In this document: one piece after another, positions 33,680 through 47,832 of the stretch
How positions within the stretch are numbered: position 1 is the first letter of the stretch
How the letters are laid out: the number at the start of each line of letters is the position of its first letter
Assembly (NCBI GenBank): GCA_963556495.2
Contig: OY747702.1
Location: 25,523,403 to 25,587,402, forward strand
Length of the DNA stretch: 64,000 bases
Reading direction: 5' to 3'
Source: Valencia hispanica
Lineage: Eukaryota; Chordata; Actinopteri; Cyprinodontiformes; Valenciidae
Position numbers and translations under genes: made by a program
Notes under the pieces: model-generated
The model's database searches: none
The model's input: only the letters and a program-made list of their open reading frames with translations
Told to the model about the DNA's origin: nothing

Positions 33680-36615
33680 GTATGTAAAAAATATCTACAT
33701 GGAACGAAATCGAAGGCATTGAAAGAGTGAAGAGAGTGATTCATGCTTCCTACCAAAGCTGTCAATATCACCATCTACCAACTCCAAAATCCAAGTGCTA
33801 ATTGGGAAAATGTGGGCCTTGTGACTCAAATCAACCTTGACATAAGTGTGAGGGTTGAGTAAGTAGTTGCTTCAAATTTGTGTATGTCAGTGTGTGTAAA
33901 TTGTTCTGTTGTCTCAATGTGTGAATGTGAATCAAGGGGTGAGAAACATGGTCCCTAAATGAATAATGGGTTGAGAATGCACACATTTAACTTGTTTGGC
34001 TTTTTGGGAAGTTTATTTTTAAAATGTAACTTTTTTTAAAGGGATAATTCTGATTTTATGAAGTGGGGTTCTGTGAAGTAGTTGCCAGTAATTGCTACCT
34101 TACATGGAATGGATGTTCTTTTGAAGGAAGTTGTAGAAAGAAGGAAAAATAGTCATGTAGAAGGAAGGTTGATATCAGTGAAATTAATTATTTATAGTCA
34201 TAGTTCACCACCCAAACAATCTGAACAAAATTTAGAATCTCAACATTGACTGGTTCTAAGTTCAGTTGAGCATATGCTACCTATACTGTAGAGTATGCAT
34301 TTTTGCAAAGTGTGGGAAATACTCAAAGCCATCAACCTAATAATTTAAATAAGAATACTATAGAAAAACTATATGTCACATAACCTTAAAAATGTTATGC
34401 ATTTAGGTGTGGATTCTTTCTTCTGCTCATCTCTTTAACCCCCATGAATTCCCAAACATCATAAACCGACAAATAGTGTCATTTGATGATGTCTGGAAGT
34501 GCTCAGTCCAAGTTTGTCATGTACAAAACAGCATTAAGTTAATTCTTTTTCAAAAAAATGAATACCACATATAACCCATATTCTCATTTGAAATAGTTAA
34601 TATGCAACACTGATTAACAGCTTTGTCCTCATGAATTATGGGATGGACTTTAGTCTTATATGATGATTCAGACTGCTGTATTAGTGGATTGTAAACCTTA
34701 TATTTACAGAAGACCATTTCTTTGTTAAGTCCTTTTTTTCTCAGCTAAAGAACATACGTGTTACTTGTGCTGTGGCCCCTGACTCTATCAGATTATCTGA
34801 GAATCATATTTCTGCCAACTTTAAGTCCAGCAAACTTCTGGGTAATTCCCTCTGGTATCGGATGTTTCTTCCAATTAATCGACAGAAAAATCAGAGAAGG
34901 TTGTAAAAGCACCAAAATCTAGAAATGGAAGGAAGTCTGCATGTTGTGTGATACAAACTGACTGTGGGAAAACTAGCATCCTCGCTGGTTAGACCGTGAA
35001 GTCATGTCTTTGCCAACTTCCTTTCAAAAGCAACAGCAACAGCAGTCGGGATGTGATGGCAGCGGAATACAGTCATTGTATCTCCACCACCAGGTAGCTT
35101 GTGTTCTCTTTGGAGTTTTCATTTTCACTCTCCTCTGTCTCTGTTCTTTCTCTTCAGCCAACAGTTCTTCCTCTGTCTTTTCTGGCTAAAACAGACATCA
35201 TCACGCCACAAAGAATGTCATAGTCCCTCGATTTTTGGGGGGTTGGAGTTGTTTAAAAAAAGTCTCAGCTGAACAGGGAGATTGAAACAACCAGAACCCA
35301 CACAACACAATTTTTTAGTAACATTAATGTTGTCTGGCTGAGAAAATAACTCTGCAAACTCAGAAATGATTGGATGAAAAAGTGTAGAGGTTTACAGCAC
35401 ATGAATAGAGCATTGGTTTGAGATTTCTGGGTTTGCAATTTTTTTCTTATGTATAGCTTATATCTGCTTTATTGGCACAGGTCAGATTATCCGTGATTAG
35501 ATCTTACAGGTGCTACAACCAGAAAATATGTTACTTCTTTAACACTATTGATAGCTACTGCACAGAACCCCTCTTCAAAACATTCAATCTACCCCTTTAG
35601 GTCAAACACAACAGTCGATTCAGAAGCATGAGTGCTGGCTTTGAGTCCTGAGAGTGTTTTTCAAATACGACAACTGAAAGATTCAGAGTCTTAAACATTG
35701 AGTTAATTTGAACTAAAATCAGGATTTTTTTATTATTTTTGCAGTGAGAACTTTATTCTATCCATGAAGCAATTCCTTAAACAGTGTTATGGAGAAGCAA
35801 AGCCTTTTTTCATTAGTAATAGCTAAGTTATCACTGCTAGCAACCACAGAGGGATAATTTTCTGTGAGGGCCTGAAGGCAACATGTAGCCTTAACATTAC
35901 GATCCTGAGCATATTTTGTGCCACAGCAAAGATTCACTTTCAACTGGGAGACCTTTGCCACTGATTTCCACAGAGGCAGAAGGCAGCTACTGCCCTCACG
36001 GTGCCCACTTCATTCCTTCATTCTGCTTTGGTAAACCAATTTTGTCAGAGACAGACTGGCCCTTCAGGCGCTCCTGCTTCTGAATTAGTCCCAGATGTGG
36101 AATATACGCAGAAATATCTATTTAATATTTCCCTTCCAGTTAGAAATTTTCAATTATCTTCCATGTGTATGGTAATGAGAAAGTGGTTTATCAAAAGTTT
36201 TCTGTCACTATTATGGTATTTTATTAACTCCTTAGTTTTTTTTCCTTTCTCTGATGACAATATAAGTTTGTAATTTGAATTTTTTTTTATTATTTATGTC
36301 TTTTTCTGAAAAATAATCTAGTTTTTGGCCTCTGGCAAATTTGTTGTAATTTGATTTTGCTATAGAAACACATACATTTATATGTGTTTGTGGGTGAGTG
36401 TGTTTGCAAATACATATAGGTGACAAATTAAGATAAATAACAACATAATGTATTTCAGGAATGTAGCCCTTATATGTCACAATGTAAGCTTTAATCTTTT
36501 CAAAAATTAAAAGGTCTGTTGGACTTCATAGAAAGGGTGGAATTGGATTATTTTTTCTCAAAGAAACATGTTAAGATGACAGCCTAAAGACATCAAGCAG
36601 GTCCCAACAGTCAGT

Positions 36616-37511
36616 CAGTGAGTTTACATGCAGTAAGAGAAAACCAAATTATTGGCTTAGTAGGACTAAACTCAGACTTTTGAAATGCATGCATACACCG
36701 TAGTCTGGCTGAAGTCGAACCAAACTGCTCTACTCCTAATCGAGCTACCAATTCAATTTTCAATTCAATTCAGTTTATTTATATAGCGCCAATTCACAAC
36801 AGATGTCATCTCAAGGCACTTAACAAGAAGTTATTTCAATACATTTATGCAAACATTCCATTCAGTTAAAAAGTTTCCTATTTAAGGAATCCCAGCAGAT
36901 TGGGTCAGTCATTGGCGTGAGGTTGGGCAGACTTTCCAACCACAGCAATCCTTAAGCAATCCGTCATACTGAGCGAGCATGTAGCGACTGTGGTGAGGAA
37001 AAACTCCTCTTTAACAGGAAGAAACCTCCTACCACACCCAGATAATGCGATTAGAAGGCCGAATTCCTCTGCATGTAAACAACATCCCATGCAAATCGAG
37101 CTATGACTGCCCTGGGCTCTCCCCCATCCGGAAGTGACGAGACTGCAGAAGTGATAATGACAACACCTATATGACAGCAACACAGCAGCAACAACAGGTG
37201 TAACACAATCAAACTGTGCTGCAGCGTTGTTGTCGTCCATTTCTTCACTCATTGAGCATTTCCTGCTTTAACTCCATATGGTTCACTGCCACCAGCATTT
37301 GTTTACTATTTATGTGATGCTCTAGGCCAACTGGAAGAATGGCAACACGAAAGGCCGGATGTCGCCACCTACGTCACGGAGTCAAACGCACTTCATGCAA
37401 TAAATTTGTTTTCTGAGTGACATGTAAACTCAGATAAAGGCTCCCATTCTGCTTAAGGTATTAGCTTGGATATTGCTATAGCTTGATTTAGATCTGCATG
37501 TAAACACACTG
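36616..37511. mobile_element. hAT-like miniature element with nested LINE tail
   Basis: The left end CAGTGAGTTTACATGCAG and the right end, on the minus strand, CAGTGTGTTTACATGCAG are inverted repeats with one difference. No transposase frame. Another repeat (36749-37035) interrupts it. No target duplication was identified. Confidence 0.65.
36749..37035 (-). mobile_element. Dispersed repeat, LINE 3'-tail type
   Basis: Begins TTCAATTCAGTTTATTTATA then TAGCGCCAATTCACAACAGA, a sequence found at the 3' end of a common fish repeat. Continues to GGAAGAAACCTCC. The orientation is inferred from the tail being on the left. Confidence 0.6.
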
Positions 37512-38629
37512 AATGATGATTTAGAGTTTAATGTCTGGGCTTCTACAGGAAATGCATGTAATGGTTGATACTTTAGGCACTTGGATTCCGTTAATCAATA
37601 GGTTAATGGAAAAGGTTTGCTGTTGAATAAGTCATTTTTTTGTACGTTGAGGCATTTTTCCACCAAGCAAAGATATTTAAAATGTTCTTCATGGAAGGCA
37701 GAAAAACTAAATGACATGAGTACTGTTATGGGAAGAAATGTCTCTTTTTCCCTTCACAGTAATGAGGCTGGGGTCTCCATTGGCATTTTTCATATTTTAT
37801 TACGGCCAGTCTTAAACATGAGCCCATCTGGGCCAACGCTCAAACTCTCTCGCACCCCAGATCATGTCTGCCTTCTCTGCTAGTGGCTTTTACCTTCAGT
37901 TCCCTGATGTCTTCAGTGCAAGGTTAACCAAAACACTCCTCACTGCTGAGGAGTCAACAGTCAGATAAAATTAGGTGAAAGACTCTAATAATTACTGTGA
38001 TAAAATTATTAGATCAATATCATAGACTTTAGATCCTGAAGATTTTTTTCCGCATCAGTACCTTATGGTCTGGCTCTTAATCTAACTGAAAATCCATAGT
38101 GCAAATTTAAAAAGGCAGTGCTTAAGAGGGCTCCATCCCACAAAGCTGATATGTCAATTGCAAAATAAAAATTTTGGAACCTGATTGGTGGTTTGTCAGA
38201 TCTCAATTGAAGCTGTCATAAAAAATGTAGGATGTGCAACAAAGTATCATTTGTTATGTTTTTTGGTTCCTGGTTCTATAATTTCTTATCAGCTTTATCT
38301 GTGAAAAGCAGTGCCACTAATTACAACAATGCAATTTCCTTATTTTGAGATATGTTTTACAAAGCTACAATGCTCAAGACTCCAAGAGTGGTGATTCAAT
38401 TTTTACTGGTTTTTATGAAACATTTGGTGATGCCTTATTTTCTGTGGATGAACGTGTTGTTTCACTGAGAGAGACCACTGTCATTAGCACAGAAACGATG
38501 GCCTTGAAAAAGTGTTCATTCCCCTTAAACATTTTTACTATAGTAAAATCATTGACTTTGCGTCCGCTGCTGTGTGTGCCAGCCCTTCTGCCTCATGCAC
38601 TGCACCACGGCCAGAGATAGGAGGAATAG

Positions 38630-38995
38630 GCGCAGTGGATTCATGATGTGTCTTTGGCAAAGAAAAGGGGGGAGGGATCGACACACCTGTGAAGTCTATG
38701 GCTGTTAGAGAGTTAATAACTATTAGGCTCGAATGTCTATGAATATTTTTCGTTTGTTATTAATAAACTTAATGCATGGGTCGTACATGTGCTGCTCTCT
38801 GGTCCATGCAGGCGCTGTGTTCCAGAGACAGCAGGGGCAGACGCGTTGAGCACGCAGTGAGTTATGTGTCTTTTGAAAAAGAGGGAAAAAATCGACATAA
38901 CTGTCAAGTTTATAGTCATTAGAGCGTTAATTACTATTAGGTTGGAATGTGGGTGAATGGTATTTTTCGTTTGTGAGTAACAAACTTATGTTGAA
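38630..38995. repeat. Diverged tandem duplication, ~213-bp period
   Basis: 38630-38775 and 38847-38995 share ordered blocks (CGCAGTG, ATGTGTCTTT, ATCGACA, TAACTATTAGG, TTTTTCGTTTGT, AACAAACTTA-like) at offsets of 212-214 bp. Copies have drifted by substitutions and small indels. Origin unknown. Confidence 0.65.
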
Positions 38996-39289
38996 TCGTG
39001 GTGGTTAAGGCATGCTTTTCAGAGAAAGGAAAAATAGGTGCAAAACGGCTGGCACAAACAGTTTGATGTTTGATAAATCACACTTACTTATTTGGATGTT
39101 CTCCCGATATTTTGCGCCTTCTGCCAAAAATGCCCACATTGGATATTCATCAAGGGCAAAAGCGCTAAATGGATTGCATGCATCTTGCTGCGGGTTTAAC
39201 ACGCGCAGCCCTCCTTACTCCTGCTGCATGTTTTTGCTCCCACTGCGAGGTTTGTGCACGTTTTAACAAGCACAAACCTGTGATAAATT

Positions 39290-39437
39290 AGGTCCTATGT
39301 GTGGAGGAAAGCAAATCCATGTTTCAGAGTGACCCATTCAATGCCCAAACCTAAATTCAATTGAGAGTTTGGTTTAGGTTCTGATGTTAGAAAATGTGAA
39401 GACGTTCAAGGGACATGAATACTATTGCAAGGCACTA
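39290..39437 (+). mobile_element. Tc1-like transposon 3' end (relic)
   Basis: Carries the remains of the DDE region (CCTAAATTCAATTGAGAGTT would read as a decayed PDLNPIENL). It ends CATGAATACTATTGCAAGGC, the inverted end that pairs with the family seen at 29939. Confidence 0.6.
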
Positions 39438-42400
39438 CACACTCTAACAGAGCCAGCTATATGTTGTTATGAAGACTTCTATTAATTTGCCACCTACCTA
39501 AAGTCGGTCTTTATTTGCAAAGCATTCAGTGTCAACCTGTTTAATGTATCAGAGTCATACACACTGAGCATATTTAGTAGTGATATACATATTTTGCATA
39601 ATTAATTCATATAATCAACAACAAAGTCCTGCTGGGCTTTTTTCCTTCTAGAAATCCATTTGATGCTTAGATATCAAACATTCAGCTTATTGTCCCCCAT
39701 TACCCTGAAGGGAACCCTAAAAAAATCCCACATGCGCTCAGTAAAAGAAGGAGATGTATGTATAACACAATACCTTAATGAAAAAGTTTGGTTCCATACC
39801 AGTGGAGCTTCCTATTACTCAAAACAATGGGTGTGTATCTAATTTCCATGTAGTAGGAGCATTTTTCTTTGGTCCAAGGTAATTTTAATGATTACACTGC
39901 AGAAAATGTTATTCATACAGGGGCTATTTTCCGTCTTTTGCAAGACTAGTACCACATCACCTAAACAGATGTCCTGAGAAATAATGCTTGAGGTCATGAG
40001 CAGGTGATCTAATGTGCAGCATCAGCCCCATAGTCCCCTCCCACTTTGTCCCTTTGAAGGGGCCTTACAGTAAGTGCTCAGAGCAAAGAGCAGTGACAGA
40101 GCTGTAGGACACTGGAGCCTTGGTCATATTACTCAGTCATTTTCCCTGCTCTGAGTTAGTGTGAATGGAGTGAGGAGAGGGGTAATGATGTGCAGGGACA
40201 CAGCTAAGCACTTTTCAGCCTCAGAGTGCTATATATTTTTGGGATGGGCCAGTTTCGTTTCCCAGGAAAAACCCAGAGGAGATCAGTGTTTATCTTTGGA
40301 AGAGATTTACAGTAAATTGTTAAATTGTTTGTCAAACTTTAAAGATGATTACTACAATCACATCCTTTTGATGAGACCCCCACTTAAAGATAATTTTGAA
40401 AATCACTTACAATCAGTGCATTGTGTTCTGGGTGCATATAGTGTATAAACAATACATCTTTTTCAACTCAGATTTACAACATGTTTATCTCTCTTTTTGT
40501 AGCTGGCTTGGAAAATCTTCTTTAAAGTCATAATTCCCTCTAAGTTTCACTACATTTTGGCTAATATTCTAAGATCAACCTTCCTCATTCCTAAATTTAT
40601 CCCACATCATAGGTCTATTCTTAAACACAAAATTAGTTTTAAGTTTTGGCTTGAGTAGTCATGTCCAGCAATCATTCCCATGCAGCTCTTATAGGCAGCA
40701 AGCTGCCATGTTTTTATGCAGCTCTATGCCAGTGCTGAATGGTCTACTCAGCTGCCAAACCTGTAGATTAACTTCCCCAGCAGAAACACTGGACATTATT
40801 TCCACTTTCCACATGACCTCCAGTTGTTAGAGAGCTGGGAAATCTACAGAAGAGCCCCAGTCCCGGTTAGACTGCACGAGGGCCATGGCAAACAGTAACA
40901 AACCATGCTAATCCCATTGGTTGGCCGGCTCAGACTTGCCTCGGGGAAGGATGGGCCCCTCCCTGAGTTCTGCCGAGGAAATCTGTACGCCAGGCAGACA
41001 GGGGCTAAAAACTTTCCAAGAAAACATGAACAAAAAACTGCTTCTGTGATTTGAAAACAAAGCTGACTCACCATAAAATCAATACAAACATTATCTTCAT
41101 AGACTCTTCTTCCTATAACCATATAGAATTGTTTAGTTTTGACCATTTAGCACCACAGAGTGAAAACTGATGTGAAAAATACCAAATCCAATCAAACTGA
41201 CTTAAGATGCAAGATGTGACCACAGCAGGAAGTTTCTGTTCAGCTTTTTTGAGCCCTCCTGCTGCTGCACTGTCCAGCTTCCAGTCAGCCCGTCACTCTT
41301 TTCTCCTCTTTGTTTCTCCGGAGTTTTAAAGGAACAGCGTAAACAGTCCACGAAGTCCTGAAGCTCATTCAAATAGGAAAACTCTGAAACATATCTCTTG
41401 TTTTTGTATCTTCTTAATAAGCATTGGCTGGTCGGAGATCACCATGAAATGAGAAAATTATGATGTTATTGCTTTTATTTAAAGCAGATCAACAATTATT
41501 CCTATTGCTGCCAAATCAGATGTTGATTATTACAGTTATGACAGATTGTTGTTATTTGGATTTTGTAATACAGATTCAAGCAAAAAACAAACCAAAAAAA
41601 AAGTAAAAATTGTTTAGTGCTTCTTGCACAGAATGTTATGCCCTTTGCCATTTTGCTCATTATAAGGCAACACAAGTATAGATAGCTGATATCACTTGTT
41701 AATTAATTAGGAGATCTGGTCAACCTGAAGTCGGCTGCTTAATAGATATGCAACTCATAGAACTGCTAACTGTAGTTAGCTGTGTTACATTAATAACAAT
41801 GATGGGTGGTGCTGGCTAAGTTTCTTCACCATGACTGTATGTGTTGTATGACCAGATCAGTTTCTAAATAGAGAATTTTGTATTTCTTGCCAGACAGCTA
41901 AAATCGCGTTATAGTCTTTCTTTTACCCAGCTAACTATCAGAGTGTGGTAACTTGTAGGGAAGGGTGTGGCGCTGTCTTAATGTATATATGTCATAGAAA
42001 ATTGCCTGTTTGTAGCTTGCCAACTGAGGTTAGCAATTGTAGTTAGCAGCATTTTATTCATCAGTGATGGGTGGCGCTTTGTTACTTTTCTGAACAACAC
42101 ACAATATTTAAGCCTATCACGTTTTTGGCACACATATATTTGTGGTAATGCACCTGTCAAAAGATTTGCAAAGATATAGAGATTAAAGATGCCCTGTTAA
42201 TGTTCCTTGTCAGAAAGCATTTCTGAAAAAAAAGCTTTGTGTATATATCTTTTCGATTTCATAAGAACTTTTTTTCCTTGTAAAACATTTTCTAAACAAG
42301 ATTCTTGAATATTTTAAAATCACGCATTACTCAAAATTCCATCTTGTATGTGTGCAGTCTTCTGCTTTTCTGGCTTTGACAATGATTTGGCACATTTCCT

Positions 42401-45400
42401 GGTGCATTATTTCAAATATTATTTCCTTTTCTTTTATGTTGGGATAAACTATGGCGCAGTAAGAGTTTTGGTTATCCTTTACTGTAGGATTATAGCATCC
42501 TTAACCTTTTAGCTGCATTTTCCATCATTTTCTCCCATGTGTCCTTCCCAAGCTGTTCTTTGACCTTTGCACCAGGAGACAGATTGCGAGAGATTGAGAC
42601 AGACAGACAGGCAGACTAGAAGCTAGGCATACAGAGAGAAAGAGAAGAGCGAGACACTAAATGCAAGAAACAAATCCAGGCAGAGAGAGAAGTGGCCACC
42701 TGAGGATTATAGACTGAATATAACTGCTCTGAATTGTCAAGGCCGCTACATTTCACAAAGTCTCTTTCCACATCCTGACCTTTCTGATATTTAACTCCAA
42801 GACCCATCTATTGTCAGTGAACCTTTTTGCAGCACAAGGAAAGGCAGTTAACATTCAGCCCTTCCACGACGTATTGAGTGAATTGTGGATTAAATCCAGA
42901 AGTCTCTTGAGTCTAAGGGCACTCTCTATATATTTATGTGTTTAAGCGTGCCAGTTCATGTGTGTGTGCATGCTTTGGTCCTGTCTTGTAAACCTCTTTA
43001 GCCAATTACTACAATGCTTTCTTTTTGAGATTTTATCCTGCTGAAATGTCACATTTCAATACCCTTTATGCAACAAGCAGGCCCGTCTAATGTGGTTTCT
43101 TTGCGCCTGATCTGATAAATGTGACAGCTTTCTATTAATGCTGTCAAAGGAACACCAACAATTGATCTTATTCAAGATGCTACCTACTTTTTATACAATG
43201 CAAGTTTTGACTCCTGAAGGCCGCCTGTGCAAAAGCTCCTCTCCTTGTTATTTTATTTTTGTGTTGCACTTTTCCACTATCACATTGTAAAAGCTTCAAG
43301 GTCAAATATCGGCTCACTTAGCTTGACTCATATACAGATGTCAGATGTTTTCAATTTCAGTTTGCTCTGATACGCACATACACACTCAGGCTCCAAGACT
43401 GCAAAATTCAAAGTGACAGAGCTTCCCTGTCAACACCTGCCATCTAATCATTGCTTGTCTGAAGCTCTAACACTCAATAAACCCATTGTTTAGCCATGTC
43501 AGTAACACAGGACTCACAGCAATAATTTAATTTATTTGCATGATTACCCTTTTTTTAATGAGCTCCTGTGAACATGACGTAATATTATAGATAAAAAGAT
43601 GTTTACAGAACATTGTTTCCCAAAAGACAATATATGTGCAATTTATTTTGCCAGGCAATAAAAGTTAAATGATTGGTAAAAAAAAATACACACACAAAAA
43701 AAACTATAATAATAGTATAGAAAAATTATTAACAGAAGCACAAAAAAGACAGGCCTTCAAATGTTATTTTATCCACTTGTTTTAAGTCTTTTATTAAATA
43801 AAACTAATAGTGTTTTTAGAGGAAATCTAGCAGAGGATGTAACACACAGTGAAAGACATGATATCTATGAGTTCAGAAGGATTTATTTCATGCACACCAA
43901 AGCTGTTCCTGATTGATTAACCTCCTCTATGGAATTTACTCAGGCAAAATTTTAAACTGTCATGTTAACATATTAGTACCAATTTGAAACGTTTCCATTC
44001 ACATCACTGTGGCCTTCCAGAAATGTACCTAGTTTTCACTGGTGCAACAGATATGTTTAACATCCTCAAAGCATTGCATTGTCACACGTGTATTCTTTGC
44101 AACAATACAATACATAGTGAGTATTTGTAATTTTGGTAAAAAGATAAACTAACTAGTATAAAAAAGATAACATAATTATGGACACTCCAGGATATTCCTT
44201 TAACTGAACCGACTTGAAAACCCCCTGTCTCACAGTAACATAAATGTTTTGCAGTCTTTTTACCTCTCATTGCTAACAAAGGAGATATATTTAAACCCTA
44301 GTGTCATGCTCAAAAACCTGGTATTTCAGCTGTAGCCCATAACGCATCCCATATTCTGTAAACTGCAATATTAATGGTAATGCAAAACTGATGAACACAT
44401 AACAAGTTCATTGTAGTTGCCATGGAATCAAAGAAAAATGTTTCTTTACTTGAGAGAATAAATGTGAGTGAATGTCATGACACTCAGCCTTTTACATTAT
44501 GGGGCATGGTGGATTGCATCTACAGTATTCTTTAGGAAGAAAGAAGACAAGTTAGGATATGAGAGAAGAGAATTAGGAGTGAACGCATGAACCCATGGAT
44601 TCATATACATATAAAGATAAAACTTTACCAAACAGGCAGCACATAAGGTACATAAAACACACATATGGCGCTTGAAACTTGCAAGATTTACAGTGGATAA
44701 AATCAATTCAGGCAGCTTTACAGAACAAGTCAGTGAATGTTGAGCATGTATATGAATTAATTTGCAAAACCTGAGCGCTTGGAAAGAAAACTGTCGTAGT
44801 TGTCTAAATTATGCCAATGAACGGCTTTTTTGTGGTTATTTGTATCATCCCACTGGTTATGAATCTTCAAGCTATTAGGTGTGTTGAAGTCTAGGTTAAC
44901 ATTTCAAAGGTAGTGAAAAAAATATTTTTACCCAAACACTGAGAGTGACAATAGCTTAAAAATAAAACTTTTCTATTATCTTTTAATTGATATTAGTAGC
45001 AGTGACTTAAGCTTCAGCAAAGGGTCAAGTCCAACTCTCCTAATAAAACATTATTCTATGAAGACATCTTTTAATAATGAAAGGATTAGCACATGCTTTT
45101 TGTCAATACGCCTGGAAGATTTGTTATTGATTCACGTTTTTGCTGTTGTAGAGATTGCAGTGGAAGAAAAGTCCAAAGTCACCGACAGCATTATGATCTA
45201 CTGTATTAAGCGCTGTTCAAGTGGAAAATATAAACTGACAGGGTGTTGGATAAAAGGTCATCTCCAAAAATAACGTCTCTTTATAGTACTGTCAAAAGAT
45301 GATAGACTGTTGCAAATATGGATTGATAGATCAGTCAACTTACTAACTGCTATTGATATCTTAAAGCCTTTTGGCTGCTGATGTGAGAAAACAAAGAATC

Positions 45401-45975
45401 ATTACTAGTTGTAAATGATGAGAAAAGAAAAGACTCAGTTATCTCCCAAGGGGTAAATCTTTCATTACTGTAGCCCATAACATTAGAACACAATTGATAA
45501 CATCACTGCATGATGACTGCTGACATGTTAAACTAATGTTGCTGATATTATAACTTACTCCATTATGGTGATTAAATGAAAGTACCTTTGACATTGCAAC
45601 CAAAATAAACAGATCAGTCCCATCCTTGCATGGTAACAGCACTCGCCCTATGTCCTTACCACCAACCAAGAGACAACCTCAGAAAATGACTTCAAAAATT
45701 ACTCTGCCTGAAGGGTTTATCCTGCCTCTCCTGAAACCAAATTGTATCTGATTGCAGTTCTGAAGATTTAATTCCTCCTTACAACCCAAAGGGCCTAAAA
45801 GAACATTTTCCTCGTAGCCTGTTGGCTGACAATCCAGGAAGTTGAGACTCTGGCCGGGCCACTCCAAAATGTTGATATCACTCTTTGTCAGAAGAAACAT
45901 GTTGGTCAAATTAAAAGATTCAATAAAGATTACCTGACCCCAATCTCCCAGAATCTAAATTAATGTTGAGCTTAA

Positions 45976-46468
45976 AGGAACATGGGGCAGGATTTGTAAA
46001 TAAAATAAGCATCCATGTCTAGTTTTTTAATGCTGTTGGGTGATGAAGCGTTATAAACCAAAAAGAATGAGCCCACCCACGTATCGCTCCATTTTCTTAA
46101 ACTGGCTGTGTGCTGCAAAATGTGCTGCAGTTCGGGCCCCGAATTTCCTTCGCTGTCCTACAGATGTGACGTCAATTGACACGGCTTGCGCGTTCTCGAT
46201 AGCTTTAAAAGAGGACGAAAAATGGTCGCAGACCTCCATTGATTTAATTGTGAGAATGGATTCTTCTCTTCTGCAACTGGGAAACGACCAAGGACGACTC
46301 ACAGCTCACTAAAAAGTGACACTAAGAAAAAGAAGTATGTCACTGTGAAGAGGTATGTTGTTTTTTTGTGAAGCGTTTGTGCGCGCTCCCGTGTGGGTGG
46401 CTACAGTTACTTGCAGCGCCGGCCGCGTCGCTCGTGAGTTTCGTTTCTTCATTCTGCCCCATGCTCCT
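45976..46468. mobile_element. Miniature element with TTAA target duplication
   Basis: TTAA at 45972-45975 and 46469-46472 flank inverted ends AGGAACATGGGGCAG / (minus strand) AGGAGCATGGGGCAG. Length 493 bp. It contains a perfect TGACGTCA (46167-46174), a CREB/ATF-type site. The 90-codon frame at 46040-46312 has no known domain. TTAA targeting recalls piggyBac, but the ends are not typical of it. Confidence 0.7.
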
Positions 46469-47832
46469 TTAACTGCACATTGAGCAAATTTACTTTTCAA
46501 CTTAGATATTTGGTAGTGGTGGAAAACAATATTCTACCTTATCCCTAACAGCTTAAGAGGTAATGTATTGTAATTCCATATATAACAAAAATATATATTA
46601 AAAAAATTTGCTCTTCTTATTCAACTCAAGGATGACAGTGTGTAGTGTAGGAGATCAAACAGCACCTAGAAAATGAACCAACCTCTGACTCACCTCTTGA
46701 TTCCCAAACATAATATCAGTGTGGCTCCTTTCTCAGTAGTGTTTTTCAACCACCCGGCATCCAGTCTCCATAGTAACCAACTTGCTACAATGGGCTGAAG
46801 GGTGAGTGTAGCCTCTTTCACTTTCATTATTTACAGGTTTTAAATTATATTTTTGCTGCAGCATTAAGTTATGGTTTTCGCAGCAGATCCAACGCTTTGT
46901 CATCTGGACGGAAGGCTGTTAAGAACTAGCAAAGCAACTACATCCAGATGGATTCAGAGACATTGCTCAAAAGCAAAAACACACCAGTCCCTTACTTGTG
47001 GTTCTACATGTGTTCCATATACTTGTAAATGCAATCCATCCTGTTATCCAAGGAACAAATCACCAGGAAAAAGCACTGCTGTAGCTGTTTCATTTACGTA
47101 TGTCAGCTCTGACTATGTCTATATTTATTGAACACAAGGAATTTAATGGATCCCAGACTAAACCTACTTTACCTAGAAAAACAGCAGCTGCTGTGGAAGT
47201 GCGTTCAACATTCTTAGAGATTCTTAAACATTCTCAAACTTAAACACATTAGATAATTTGTCTTCAGCTGTTTTATCTCTTTAGCTGGAACAATATAATA
47301 TACTGAATGGGGGCATATTTGAGAGAGAGCGAGAGAGAAAGAAAGAGAGAAATCTAAATTCATATTAAAATACAGTAAAATCCACCAAATACAGACTAAA
47401 AAGTCAGAATATATGTTTCATTGCTCTTTTTTATAATGATCCTCAAGCACACTAATTTGATCCTTTTTCCCTGATTATTCCTGAAGTTTCTTTTCTGAAA
47501 ATGTCTGTGTTGTATGACTCTGAGTTGAATAAGCTACATTAACAGGTTAGTTTTGTATAAATCAAGTTTTAAAAGCTGTGTTTTTATATGACAGTGTAAA
47601 CTCATTATACTTTTATCCAAAATGAATGATTTATGTTTCTGTCAGAGTTATGTGCTTTAGGAAGCTGAAGTTGTGTTTTTGGATTGTATTTAAATGAACA
47701 TTGTTCTATGCCCATGTATTTTTAAATGCTGCTCTCAATGAAATGCCTTCCCCCATTTGTCTTTTTTTGCCAAACATGCTATTTTGAATTTCGTTGTACG
47801 TCTCTATGTTTCTCTCCTTGCTTCAACAACAG

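Larger units (their letters stand above)
33680..47832 (+). other. nlgn3: nlgn3 intron (about 14.2 kb)
   Basis: Donor GTATGT at 33680; acceptor after a mixed pyrimidine tract, ending CAACAG at 47832. It contains an hAT-like element with a nested LINE tail (36616-37511), a diverged tandem duplication (38630-38995), a Tc1 relic (39290-39437) and a TTAA-flanked miniature element (45976-46468). The rest (33680-36615, 39440-45975, 46469-47832) shows no gene. A GA-rich tract lies at 47318-47352. Confidence 0.8.

Noticed and set aside
40161..40448. 95-codon frame in the nlgn3 cassette intron
   Set aside because: No family match, no flanking splice sites in phase with neuroligin; a chance frame.
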